36,388 bases of DNA, taken from positions 1-36,388 of the forward strand of contig JAGWYZ010000009.1 of the NCBI GenBank assembly GCA_018969115.1, written 5' to 3'. Shown piece after piece: positions 10,682 through 19,593 of the stretch (position 1 is its first letter; each line of letters opens with the position of its first letter). The notes beneath the pieces were generated by a model. The model saw only the letters and a program-made list of their open reading frames with translations, had not been told where the DNA came from and did no database searches. A program made the position numbers and the translations under genes. This DNA comes from Chloroflexota bacterium. GTDB lineage: Bacteria; Chloroflexota; Anaerolineae; J036; Brachytrichaceae.

Positions 10682-11407
10682 TTAGTCAAAGGCCACCCCA
10701 CGTTCTTTAAGGCTAACATAACGATTATGCGCAATGATAATGTGGTCGAGCACTTCGATTTCGAGCAATTTGCCGGCATCGACGAGCAAACGGGTCACTT
10801 TAATGTCTTCGGCGCTGGGGGTGGGGTCGCCCGATGGGTGATTGTGGGCAAAAACAATCGTAGCCGCATTAGAGCGAATGGCCTCTTTAAAGACCTCGCC
10901 AGTGCGAATGCTCGCGCTATTTAAGCTGCCGCGATAGATCATGGGGACGCCAATAACGCCATTGCGGGTATCGAGTAACATGGTGCGTACTTCTTCTTGC
11001 TCAAGCATACTCATTTCCAACATCAACATTTGGGCGGCATCGCTTGGGGTTTTAATGACATTACGCTCGTTGCGGGTGCTCATGGCCAATCGTTTGCCCA
11101 ATTCAAGTGCGGTTTTAATTTCAATCGCTTTTACCGGCCCAATGCCATGCACCCGTTGTAAATCGCGCAAATCTGCGCGTGCTAAGCCAGCCAATCCCCC
11201 AAATTCTCTGAGTACAGCATCGGCTAAAGGCAACACGCCTAACCCAGTAGGGCCAGTGCGTAAAATAATCGCCAGCAATTCGCGTTGCGACATGCCTGAT
11301 GCGCCAATCTCCATAAATCGCTCACGAGGGCGTTCACCCTCCGGTATATCACTGATCAATAAACGATACTCTGTACGCCTGATCATATTCTCATTGTCTT
11401 CACCCAT
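10682..11407 (-). CDS. radC: DNA repair protein RadC (JAB/MPN family)
   Basis: 241 aa; GIGPVKAIEIKTALELGKR (HhH), VFAHNHPSGDPTPSAEDIKVTRLL (JAMM motif). Confidence 0.95.
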   Translation of the reverse strand: MGEDNENMIRRTEYRLLISDIPEGERPRERFMEIGASGMSQRELLAIILRTGPTGLGVLPLADAVLREFGGLAGLARADLRDLQRVHGIGPVKAIEIKTALELGKRLAMSTRNERNVIKTPSDAAQMLMLEMSMLEQEEVRTMLLDTRNGVIGVPMIYRGSLNSASIRTGEVFKEAIRSNAATIVFAHNHPSGDPTPSAEDIKVTRLLVDAGKLLEIEVLDHIIIAHNRYVSLKERGVAFD

Positions 11408-11424
11408 TCACACAGTATAATCAT

Positions 11425-11528
11425 AAGATAGGCTTTTTGAGAAACGATCGAAGCGAAGATTTCTTCGTTCAAGTTGTTTAAGGTCAAACACCTTAATTTT
11501 TGACCTTTCTGTTGGTTAAGCCTATTTT
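11425..11528 (+). ncRNA. Putative structured leader (three-way-junction candidate) upstream of zinc-ribbon gene
   Basis: P1 ATAGGCTT (11428-11435)/AAGCCTAT (11518-11525); P2 CGAAG (11454-11458)/CTTCG (11463-11467); P3 AAGGTCAAA (11480-11488)/TTTGACCTT (11499-11507); T-tract follows P1. Confidence 0.4.
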
Positions 11529-11540
11529 TTTCATTCTCAA

Positions 11541-12218
11541 ATGCTCGAAAATATTAGTAACGTGATCATCATTGCCACCTCAGTGATTGGGGCAATCACT
11601 GCGGCATTGGTTGCGGGGCTGGCAATTTGGACGTTCCGTGACATTCGCGCCCGCTCACGCGACATTTTGGTGCAAATTTTAGCGACCGTGTTGGTTGCTG
11701 TTATCCCCTTGGTGGGTATTCTGATTTATTTATTGTTGCGCCCACGTGAGACATTAAACGAAGCGTATGTGCGCGCCCTTGAAGAAGAAGCGCTATTGTC
11801 TTCGATCGAAGATCAAGAATTTTGCCCTAGTTGTGGCCGTCGGGTGGGCGAAGATATGATTTTTTGCCCGGCGTGTCATACCAAATTGCGTAATACCTGT
11901 GGCACTTGCCGCCATACTGTGCATTTGTCGTGGGATTTGTGCCCCTATTGTGGGGTGGAATTGCAACCCGAAATGCCACAAGTACGCAAACCCAATTCTC
12001 GTCAAGTGGGGCCAGCCGCAACCCAACCTTCGCGCCAAGTATCGGAAAAACGTGCTCCAGCTTTGTCACAACCGGTTGAAGCTGAGGTCGATCAAACTGC
12101 TACAAACGGGGCAACACAACCTGCTGGCATTGGTTCATTGCTTGATCGGATTGGTGGCGCTGTCGAGGGGGCGTTAAATCGCCAAAATAGCGCATCGGGT
12201 TCAAATAAACTGAACTAG
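11541..12218 (+). CDS. Membrane protein with double zinc-ribbon domain
   Basis: N-terminal TM helices, then CPSCGRRV..FCPACHTKL..TCGTCRHTV..LCPYCGVEL. Confidence 0.8.
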   Translation: MLENISNVIIIATSVIGAITAALVAGLAIWTFRDIRARSRDILVQILATVLVAVIPLVGILIYLLLRPRETLNEAYVRALEEEALLSSIEDQEFCPSCGRRVGEDMIFCPACHTKLRNTCGTCRHTVHLSWDLCPYCGVELQPEMPQVRKPNSRQVGPAATQPSRQVSEKRAPALSQPVEAEVDQTATNGATQPAGIGSLLDRIGGAVEGALNRQNSASGSNKLN

Positions 12219-12252
12219 CACTAAAAATTTGTGATATAGTTGACACTCGTAA

Positions 12253-12334
12253 GCCGACGTGGCGGAACTGGCAGACGCGCACGACTCAAAATCGTGTTCC
12301 CTCGGGAATGTGGGTTCGATTCCCACCATCGGCA
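12253..12334 (+). tRNA. tRNA-Leu (anticodon CAA)
   Basis: GCCGACGTGGCGGAACTGGCAGACGCGCACGACTCAAAATCGTGTTCCCTCGGGAATGTGGGTTCGATTCCCACCATCGGCA; long variable arm, GGTTCGATTCC T-loop; CCA not encoded. Confidence 0.93.
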
Positions 12335-12346
12335 CTTAACAAAATA

Positions 12347-12382
12347 GGGCGCAACTAAATTTTAGTTGCGCCCTTTTTGTTT
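12347..12382 (+). terminator. Rho-independent terminator after tRNA-Leu
   Basis: GGGCGCAACTAAATTTTAGTTGCGCCCTTTTTG. Confidence 0.88.
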
Positions 12383-12490
12383 TTCATTTTTATACCTAGA
12401 AAGGTATTTTCTCAATAAAATGGGGCGAATAAAACAAATTTGCGTCGAATTACTGAGAAGTTACCTAGAAAGAGTAAAAGGCGGGAATAT

Positions 12491-12541
12491 CGATTTCACT
12501 ATACCCTGCCACACTATGCTTGGCAAGGCATAGTGAAATCG
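12491..12541 (+). repeat. Long hairpin element B (shorter, 21-nt arms with 2 mismatches)
   Basis: CGATTTCACTATACCCTGCCA - CACTATGCT - TGGCAAGGCATAGTGAAATCG, followed by GCGAAA like other copies. Confidence 0.85.
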
Positions 12542-12575
12542 GCGAAACCTTTTTTATCACTTATAAAAAAACGCT

Positions 12576-14453
12576 ATGACGGAACAACCGACAGTCTTTC
12601 ATTGGCAAGACCTGCGCCAACGCGCTGAGGTATTGCGCAGCCAAAACGCCGCCAGTTATCGCGATTGTCTTGCACTTGACCGCCAAATCAGCAAATGGCG
12701 CAAACGAGCCACAGGCCAAAACTTAAAACTGGTCTTGAGCAAGCGAAGGGTAGCTAAAATTGCCATGGTTGGCAGCAGCACACTCGATTTTTTTACGCCA
12801 GCGGTGCGGGTGATGGCTTGTGCAGCCAATATTGAGGCGACTATTTGGACGGGTGGCTATGGCCAATTTCGCCAAGACTTGCTGCAACCAAACCCAGCTT
12901 TGGATGAATTTAAGCCAAATGTGATTATCATTGCCAGCGAGTGGCGGGCGCTTCATTTGCCCGATGAGACAAGCAATTACTCAGAAGTTGTGCAGCGGGT
13001 TCTGGATGAATATCGCGCTTTGTGGCAGGCGGCGCGCCAACGCTGGGGGGCGTTTGTCATTCAACACAATTTTGAGCAACCTTTATATGAGCCATATGGC
13101 TATTTGAGTGTAGCGCGGCCCAATGGGCGGGCAAATCTCATTCAGCAAATCAACCTCGCATTGTGGCAAGCCGCCCAAGTAGAGGCGGGGGTGGCGATTT
13201 TGGATATGAACCAAATTGCGGCTGAGTATGGCAAAGCCAAATGGCATGACTCGGTGTTATGGCATAACGCCAAACAAACCCCCATTCATGATGCATTGCC
13301 CCTGTTGGCAAAGCACCAAATAAGTTTGGTAAGCGCGGCGTTGGGGTTGACACGCAAATGTTTGGTGCTTGACCTCGACGACACCTTATGGGGCGGGGTG
13401 ATTGGCGAAGATGGGCTAGGCGGCATTAAATTGGGTGGCGATGCGGCAGGTGAGGCGTTTGTGGCGTTTCAACATTATGTAAAGTCGTTTAAACAGCGCG
13501 GCATTATTTTGGCGGTGTGTTCAAAAAATAATGAGGCTGATGCTAAATTGCCATTTTTGCAGCACCGCGAGATGGTGTTGAAGTTGGATGACATTGCTAT
13601 ATTTGTGGCAAATTGGCAGCCCAAAGATGAAAACGTGCGGCACATAGCGGCTACGCTTAATATTGGCCTCGATAGCCTTGTTTTTGTCGACAATAACCCA
13701 GTCGAGCGCAATTGGGTGCGCCAACAATTGCCCGAAGTGGCGGTTCCAGAATTGCCAGATGACCCGGCAGGTTATATAATGGCTTTACATAATGGATTAT
13801 ATTTTGAGGCGTTGACGCTGACGAATGAAGATCGTTTGCGGGCTGATGCATACCGTGACAATGCGCGGCGGAGCGCCTCGTTGGCAAATGCTGGCGATCT
13901 TGAGGCTTATTTGGCTAGCCTTGAGATGCAAGCCGAATTGCGCAATGTGGATGCGCTTGATTTGGCGCGGGTGACGCAGTTGATCAACAAGACCAATCAA
14001 TTTAATCTGACCACGCGCCGCGCCACCGAGGCCCAAGTGCAGGCATGGATGCACGATCCCGATGTTTATAGCCAAACCATTCGTCTGCGCGACAAGTTTG
14101 GTGATAATGGCCTGATTAGTGTGATTGTGGCGATGCAAGCTGTTGGGCAAATGCGTATAGACACATGGCTGATGAGTTGCCGTGTGTTGGGGCGGCGGGT
14201 CGAAGAGACTGCCATTGCCGTATTGCAACGTCATGCGCTTGACCGCGCTTGTCATGTCGTCATTGGCGAATATATTCCGACGGCTAAAAATGGGATGGTG
14301 GCGGATGTGTATGAGCGCATGGGGTTTACATTAACTGAAACTCGCGCTGATGGCTCGAAGCTTTACATGCTCGATACGTTGCCTTTGCGGGCGTTGCCGA
14401 CTGGGTTGGAGATCATCGATCACAGTGGCACAGGGTTGCCGAGGGTGATGTGA
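12576..14453 (+). CDS. HAD-IIIC family phosphatase / FkbH-like protein
   Basis: 625 aa; CLVLDLDDTLWGGVIGEDG, AVCSKNNEADA, FVDNNPVERNWVRQQLPEVAVPELP, GRRVEETAI C-terminal GNAT-like part. Confidence 0.9.
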   Translation: MTEQPTVFHWQDLRQRAEVLRSQNAASYRDCLALDRQISKWRKRATGQNLKLVLSKRRVAKIAMVGSSTLDFFTPAVRVMACAANIEATIWTGGYGQFRQDLLQPNPALDEFKPNVIIIASEWRALHLPDETSNYSEVVQRVLDEYRALWQAARQRWGAFVIQHNFEQPLYEPYGYLSVARPNGRANLIQQINLALWQAAQVEAGVAILDMNQIAAEYGKAKWHDSVLWHNAKQTPIHDALPLLAKHQISLVSAALGLTRKCLVLDLDDTLWGGVIGEDGLGGIKLGGDAAGEAFVAFQHYVKSFKQRGIILAVCSKNNEADAKLPFLQHREMVLKLDDIAIFVANWQPKDENVRHIAATLNIGLDSLVFVDNNPVERNWVRQQLPEVAVPELPDDPAGYIMALHNGLYFEALTLTNEDRLRADAYRDNARRSASLANAGDLEAYLASLEMQAELRNVDALDLARVTQLINKTNQFNLTTRRATEAQVQAWMHDPDVYSQTIRLRDKFGDNGLISVIVAMQAVGQMRIDTWLMSCRVLGRRVEETAIAVLQRHALDRACHVVIGEYIPTAKNGMVADVYERMGFTLTETRADGSKLYMLDTLPLRALPTGLEIIDHSGTGLPRVM

Positions 14454-14483
14454 TTTGTTGCTTCGCTATAATCTTTAAAATTC

Positions 14484-15620
14484 ATGCCAAACCTGCCTAT
14501 TTTTACCCCTTTCGAACTTGAATATTATCAATCACAATTTGAGCATAAGGTCGAATATAACCTTGCTGACAGCAGTGTGAAATGCGTGAGCACCCGCGAA
14601 TGGTTGAGTGAAGACGAAATCGAGGCATTGCTTGACACTGGCTTGTTTTACCCCGAAGTGAATGGTACGCGCCAATTGCGCGAGCGGATTGCGGTTCTTT
14701 ACCCAAATGCGAACCCCGATCAAGTATTGGTGACGGTGGGGGCATCACAAGCCAATAGCTTGGTGTGCAGCACCTTGCTAGCGGCTGGTGATGAGGTGAT
14801 TGTGATGACACCGGGGTATCGCCAAGTGTGGGGTTTAGCCCACAATGCGGGCTGTGTGGTCAAAGAGTTGCCCCTGCGCCAAGATCGCGGCTGGCGGGTT
14901 GACCTTGAGGCACTCGATGTGCTTATCAACCGCCAGACCAAATTGGTGGCGATTGTTAACCCTAATAACCCGACTGGCAGTGTATTGACTGAAGAAGAGA
15001 TGGGGCGTATTGTGGCGGCCTGCGCCAAAGTGGGGTCATGGTTGCATGTCGATGAGGTTTATAACGGCACAGAACGCTCTGAGCGGGCCGAAACGCCGAC
15101 ATTTTGGGGGCGCTATGACAAAGTTATTGTCACCAATAGTGTATCAAAGGCTTATGGCCTGAGCGGTTTGCGAATTGGGTGGGCGATTTCGAGTGAGGTC
15201 ATGATTGATGCGATGTGGCGGCGACATGAATATGGGGTTATCGCCGCCGCCGCGCCCAGCATGACGTTGGCCGCCATCGCTTTGCAGCCCGAAAAGCGCC
15301 GCTGCTTGCTCGCACGCCAAAAACACATTTCCTTCACAGGCCGCCAAGTATTTGAAAAATGGTTGACCGAGCAAAATGGCATTTTTGAAGTGCAACCTTC
15401 CGAGGCCACTTGTATCGCTTTTGTGCGTTATCATTTGCCGATTCGCTCGTTTGATTTTGCCGAGCGTATTCGCAAAGAGGCTTCGGTTTTGGTGGCGCCG
15501 GGCAGTGCATTGGGGGCCGAATATCATTTGCGCATTACGTTGGGTTATGAGCCAGAAAAGATTCGAGCCTCGCTTGATCGAATTGGGGCTGTGGCGGCGA
15601 AGATTGTGCTTAACTACTAA
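14484..15620 (+). CDS. PLP-dependent class I/II aminotransferase
   Basis: 378 aa; NPNNPTGSVLTEEEM, HVDEVYNG, VTNSVSKAYGLSGLRIGW (Schiff-base Lys). Confidence 0.9.
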   Translation: MPNLPIFTPFELEYYQSQFEHKVEYNLADSSVKCVSTREWLSEDEIEALLDTGLFYPEVNGTRQLRERIAVLYPNANPDQVLVTVGASQANSLVCSTLLAAGDEVIVMTPGYRQVWGLAHNAGCVVKELPLRQDRGWRVDLEALDVLINRQTKLVAIVNPNNPTGSVLTEEEMGRIVAACAKVGSWLHVDEVYNGTERSERAETPTFWGRYDKVIVTNSVSKAYGLSGLRIGWAISSEVMIDAMWRRHEYGVIAAAAPSMTLAAIALQPEKRRCLLARQKHISFTGRQVFEKWLTEQNGIFEVQPSEATCIAFVRYHLPIRSFDFAERIRKEASVLVAPGSALGAEYHLRITLGYEPEKIRASLDRIGAVAAKIVLNY

Positions 15621-15669
15621 ATGGGAATCTGCTCTAAATAACATCATAGGACTTAGGTAGAGTTTGATT

Positions 15670-15760
15670 TTCACCACAAAGCGCAAAAAGAACGCAAAGA
15701 TTTGCATCGGTAAAATCTTTCTTTTCTTTGTGTGCTTTGTGTTCTTTGTTGTGAAATGTT
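15670..15760. repeat. Palindromic microrepeat array H9
   Basis: CACAAAGCGCAAAAAGAACGCAAAGATTTGCATCGGTAAAATCTTTCTTTTCTTTGTGTGCTTTGTGTTCTTTGTTGTG: complementary imperfect tandem arms. Confidence 0.65.
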
Positions 15761-15827
15761 TTTAATGCGCGTAAGTTCTAACCAATTGCCTGTAATATGT
15801 GCAATTGCACGTATACTTTGTGGAGTC

Positions 15828-16553
15828 ATGAGCAAACCTGCCGCCGAAATTAGCCAAGAAGAAATTATTGCTGCCGAAAATAAAAAGTCGGTTTTTGAAC
15901 GTCGCTGGGAATGGAATCGTGAACATAAATTGAGGCCATTGCTGCGTAAATTATTGACCCCGCCCTTGCGTGGATTGGTCAAAATTAATATTACCGGACT
16001 TGAGCTTGTGCCGCCCACTGGCCCATTGTTGGTGATGATTAACCATATTCACGCTTTCGATCCTGCTTTGCCGATGTGCATGATTGATCGTGATATAACG
16101 CCGCTGCCCAAAGTTGAGCTATTTGAAAGCCTGTGGACGCGCTGGTTGAGCGTGGGATATGGTGCGATTCCGGTACATCGTGGGGCGGTTGACAAACAAG
16201 CCATTCGTTCATCATGCGAAGTGTTGGAGGGCGGCGGGGCGATTATAATTTCGCCCGAAGGTACACGTAGCCCGACAGGGGCCCTGATACGTGCTCATAA
16301 TGGCATGGCCTTTATTGTGGCGCGCGCCAAAGTGCCTGTGACGATTTTGCCGGTGGCTTTGCTTGATAGCGACAAATTAGACTTTTCACAATGGCTGCGT
16401 TTGCGTCGCCCCAAAGTGAATATTCGAATTGGCGAGCCATTTAAGTTGGATTTCGGCCCCGGCCCTCGCCCGGATTTGGATCGTGCAACTAAAGATGCGA
16501 TGTATCGACTTGCCGCGTTATTGCCGGTTGAAATGCGCGGGGCGTATGTGTAA
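15828..16553 (+). CDS. 1-acyl-sn-glycerol-3-phosphate acyltransferase-like (PlsC family)
   Basis: MINHIHAFDPALP (HX4D variant region), ISPEGTRSPTGAL; likely ATG at 15828 preceded by TGGAGT, because the ORF-track start at 15732 lies in array H9. Confidence 0.85.
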   Translation: MSKPAAEISQEEIIAAENKKSVFERRWEWNREHKLRPLLRKLLTPPLRGLVKINITGLELVPPTGPLLVMINHIHAFDPALPMCMIDRDITPLPKVELFESLWTRWLSVGYGAIPVHRGAVDKQAIRSSCEVLEGGGAIIISPEGTRSPTGALIRAHNGMAFIVARAKVPVTILPVALLDSDKLDFSQWLRLRRPKVNIRIGEPFKLDFGPGPRPDLDRATKDAMYRLAALLPVEMRGAYV

Positions 16554-16568
16554 GTAGAGATGTAAAAA

Positions 16569-16655
16569 CCAAGACCCAAGACCCAAGACCCAAAATCTTG
16601 GCTCTTGGGTCTTGATTCTTGATTCTTGATTCTTGATTCTTTGTTCTTTGTTCTT
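16569..16655. repeat. Palindromic heptad array H3 (AAGACCC / GATTCTT / TTGTTCT units)
   Basis: AAGACCCAAGACCCAAGACCCAAAATCTTGGCTCTTGGGTCTTGATTCTTGATTCTTGATTCTTGATTCTTTGTTCTTTGTTCTT. Confidence 0.85.
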
Positions 16656-18128
16656 ATGAAAGGTCTGATTAAATCTATCGAACCCGCTAGCGCCGCAGAA
16701 AAAGCCGGTTTGTTACCCTTGGATGCCGTCACTGCGATTAATGGGCGGGGGCTGCGCGATGTTATCGACGCTCAGTTTTATAGCGCCGAAACTGATTTGA
16801 CGTTTGCGATAGAGCGGGCTGGTCAATCGATGGCGTTGCATACGCGGCGCGAATTTGGACAAGCACTGGGGATCGAATTTGAACATCCGACCTTTGATAT
16901 TGACATTCGGCGCTGCAATAATCTGTGCCCCTTTTGTTTTGTACTACAAAATGCGCCCAAAATGCGGCGCACGCTGTATATCAAAGACGACGATTATCGA
17001 TATTCATTTTTGTTTGGGCATTATGTGACCCTAACAAACTTGAACGAAGAAGATTGGGTGCGGCTGGCCGAGCAGCGCCTCAGCCCGTTGTATGTGTCGG
17101 TGCATTGCACCGATGTTGAAGTACGGCGCAAATGTTTGCGGAATGCTAATGCCCCCGATGTATTGCAGCAATTGCGCTGGTTGGCCGATCATGGGATTGA
17201 AACTCATACCCAATTGGTGATTACGCCGGGGTTGAATGATGGTGCGTGGGTTGAACGCAGTGTGCGTGAATTGGCAGCTTTGCACCCATATGTGCTCACG
17301 GCGACAGTCGTGCCGGTGGGTTTGTCGAAACATCATAAATATGGCCATCGCCCTCATAATGCAGCCGAATGTGCCGCCATGCTTGACCAAGTGCAAAATT
17401 GGCAGGCTGAATTTCAGCGCACATTGGGCACACGCTTTGTATGGGCCACGGATGAATGGTATTTGGTTGGTAAGCGCCCATTACCCAACAAAAGCCATTA
17501 TGAAAAACACAAGCTGTTTGAAAATGGGTTGGGCATGGTACGGGCGTTTTTAGATGAATGGCGCAAGGTCAAAAATTTAGAATTGAAAATGAAAAATGAA
17601 GAATTGGGATTAGGTCATTCTCACTTTTTAGCAAAAAATGTACAATTTCAAGCCGCCACACTGATTACTGCGCCATTATTTGCACCGGTCTTGCAAAAAA
17701 CAGCCAAAGAATTTAGCAAATTAACAGGTATTCCATTGCGCGTAATCACTGTCATCAACCAACGTCTTGGTGAAAGCATGACAGTTTCGGGTTTGATGAT
17801 GGGGCAAGATGTGATTGATCAATGGAAAAGCGAAGATGAAAAACTAAAACTGGAAAACCCAGAACAGTTTTTAATATTTAATTCGTCGTCTTCTATTGTT
17901 GTCATGCCGCGCATTATGTTTGATCATCCAGATGGTATCGCCCTTGATGATATTACGCCGATGCAGGTGGCCCAAGCCTTGGGGCAGCCAGTGGCGTTGG
18001 CCGATTGGATGGGCGATGTGGTGGATGCTTTATGCGGAAGGAATAAGCTTACATTTAACCCAACCGCCCCAGACCTAAGTGTGCCAGTGGTTCGTGAGGG
18101 TGGCTGGGCGGTGGAAAAATATTTGTAG
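16656..18128 (+). CDS. DUF512 domain protein with N-terminal PDZ-like domain (radical SAM/FeS oxidoreductase-like)
   Basis: ATG at 16656 (MKGLIKSIEPASAAEKAGLLPLDAVTAING...); CNNLCPFCFVLQNAPKMRRTLYIKDDDYRYSFLFGHYVTLTNL, VVPVGLSKHH. ORF-track start 16626 is inside array H3. Confidence 0.88.
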   Translation: MKGLIKSIEPASAAEKAGLLPLDAVTAINGRGLRDVIDAQFYSAETDLTFAIERAGQSMALHTRREFGQALGIEFEHPTFDIDIRRCNNLCPFCFVLQNAPKMRRTLYIKDDDYRYSFLFGHYVTLTNLNEEDWVRLAEQRLSPLYVSVHCTDVEVRRKCLRNANAPDVLQQLRWLADHGIETHTQLVITPGLNDGAWVERSVRELAALHPYVLTATVVPVGLSKHHKYGHRPHNAAECAAMLDQVQNWQAEFQRTLGTRFVWATDEWYLVGKRPLPNKSHYEKHKLFENGLGMVRAFLDEWRKVKNLELKMKNEELGLGHSHFLAKNVQFQAATLITAPLFAPVLQKTAKEFSKLTGIPLRVITVINQRLGESMTVSGLMMGQDVIDQWKSEDEKLKLENPEQFLIFNSSSSIVVMPRIMFDHPDGIALDDITPMQVAQALGQPVALADWMGDVVDALCGRNKLTFNPTAPDLSVPVVREGGWAVEKYL

Positions 18129-18336
18129 CAATTTCTACGCAATTTCCCTAAGCAATCTGCGTCGATCTGTGCATTGCTTTCATCCCTCTATCTTCTTTTG
18201 TCTGCAAAATAGGGCTTTAGTCGTAGATATTTCGACGACTGATGAAAAGACAGTCGCAACATAACACTTACATTTCACTCATCATCGTCATCATAACATT
18301 TCTCTCAAAAAATGTGGTGTCTGCAATATTTCAAAG

Positions 18337-19530
18337 ATGACCAGATATAAATACTTAATTTGCATCACCGCTTCATTATTGCCACTCTGTGCTTGTGCTA
18401 TTACGCCGCCCCTGTTAGAAAACCCTAATGCTAAGTTGTCTACGCCTGTTTTGGTGCAAATAGACACACCACAGGCCACGCGGTTTGTTACCTCCACACC
18501 GGTTATGCTGGGAATGGTAAATGTGCCAGCATCAGCCCAACCGGCTGTAACTGTTGCGAGCACGCTTAATACTACGCAGTCGTCGCCTAAATCATCTGAG
18601 TTGCAGGCCCCAGCCCGCACCGCAACGATGACTAAAGCCGAAGCAACCCGAACCTCTCAAGCCCCGCTGCGGGTGACGCCAACATTGCGCCCAACAGCTA
18701 CCAAAACGCCCAGCCCACTTCCATCTACACAGCCGAACAATCAGGCCAATCTGACCGAATTTGCCGCGTTTGAACGCCGCATGTTGGAATTGGTGAACAA
18801 TGATCGGCAGAATGCCGGGTTGCAGCCGGTGCAATGGGATGATTTTGCGGCAAATGTCGCACGATCGCATGCCCAAGAGATGGCGAATTTGGGTTATTTT
18901 AGCCATTGGGATGTAAATGGCTTTGGCCCTGATACGCGATACGGATTGGCTGGCGGCAATGATGCCTCAATGGAAAACATTTATATGTTTTGGTGGCGCT
19001 TTAGCGATGGTCGCCCCGCCTTTATTACTGATTGGGATAAAGTGATTTTGGATGCCCAAAAAGCATTAATGGAGAGTGCTGGGCATCGGGCCAATATTCT
19101 GATGCCCGAACATACCCATGTGGGCATTGGGGTGGTTTATAACGCGAATACTGGTGATGTGCGAATCGACCAAGTGTTTACCAATCGTTATATCCAGCTT
19201 AGCGCGTTGCCGCGTGTGGTGCCGGTGGGGCAAGAGCTTGATATCGCTGGTTTTCTGATCAATGGTGCGAGCAGCCCGCTCATTAATGTGGCTTGGGAGC
19301 CATTCCCAGCGCCATTGACGGTGGCGCAACTTGCAAGTAAAGCCCACCCATTTTCGCCCACCAATATTGTTAGCCAAGCGATTGCACCCAAAGTAAATGG
19401 CAGCCAATTTACTGGCAAAGTGAACCTTGATAGCGCTGGGCGGGCCGGTATCTATCACATTCGCATTTTTATCACAGTTGGGGGGCGGCAAGTGTTAGCT
19501 GCCGACGCAGTTGTGCAAGGGCAAAACTGA
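18337..19530 (+). CDS. CAP/SCP-domain extracellular lipoprotein
   Basis: Lipobox-like LLPLCAC; Thr/Pro linker; RMLELVNNDRQNAGLQPVQWDDFAANVARSHAQEM, SAGHRANILMPEHTHVGIGVV. Confidence 0.88.
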   Translation: MTRYKYLICITASLLPLCACAITPPLLENPNAKLSTPVLVQIDTPQATRFVTSTPVMLGMVNVPASAQPAVTVASTLNTTQSSPKSSELQAPARTATMTKAEATRTSQAPLRVTPTLRPTATKTPSPLPSTQPNNQANLTEFAAFERRMLELVNNDRQNAGLQPVQWDDFAANVARSHAQEMANLGYFSHWDVNGFGPDTRYGLAGGNDASMENIYMFWWRFSDGRPAFITDWDKVILDAQKALMESAGHRANILMPEHTHVGIGVVYNANTGDVRIDQVFTNRYIQLSALPRVVPVGQELDIAGFLINGASSPLINVAWEPFPAPLTVAQLASKAHPFSPTNIVSQAIAPKVNGSQFTGKVNLDSAGRAGIYHIRIFITVGGRQVLAADAVVQGQN

Positions 19531-19531
19531 G

Positions 19532-19593
19532 AAATCTAAAATTTAGAATTGAAAATTTAAAATTGGATTGGACTTCTCAATTTTAAATTTTCA
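19532..19593. repeat. AT-rich palindromic microrepeat array H6
   Basis: AAATCTAAAATTTAGAATTGAAAATTTAAAATTGG ... CTCAATTTTAAATTTTCAC between convergent genes. Confidence 0.7.
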
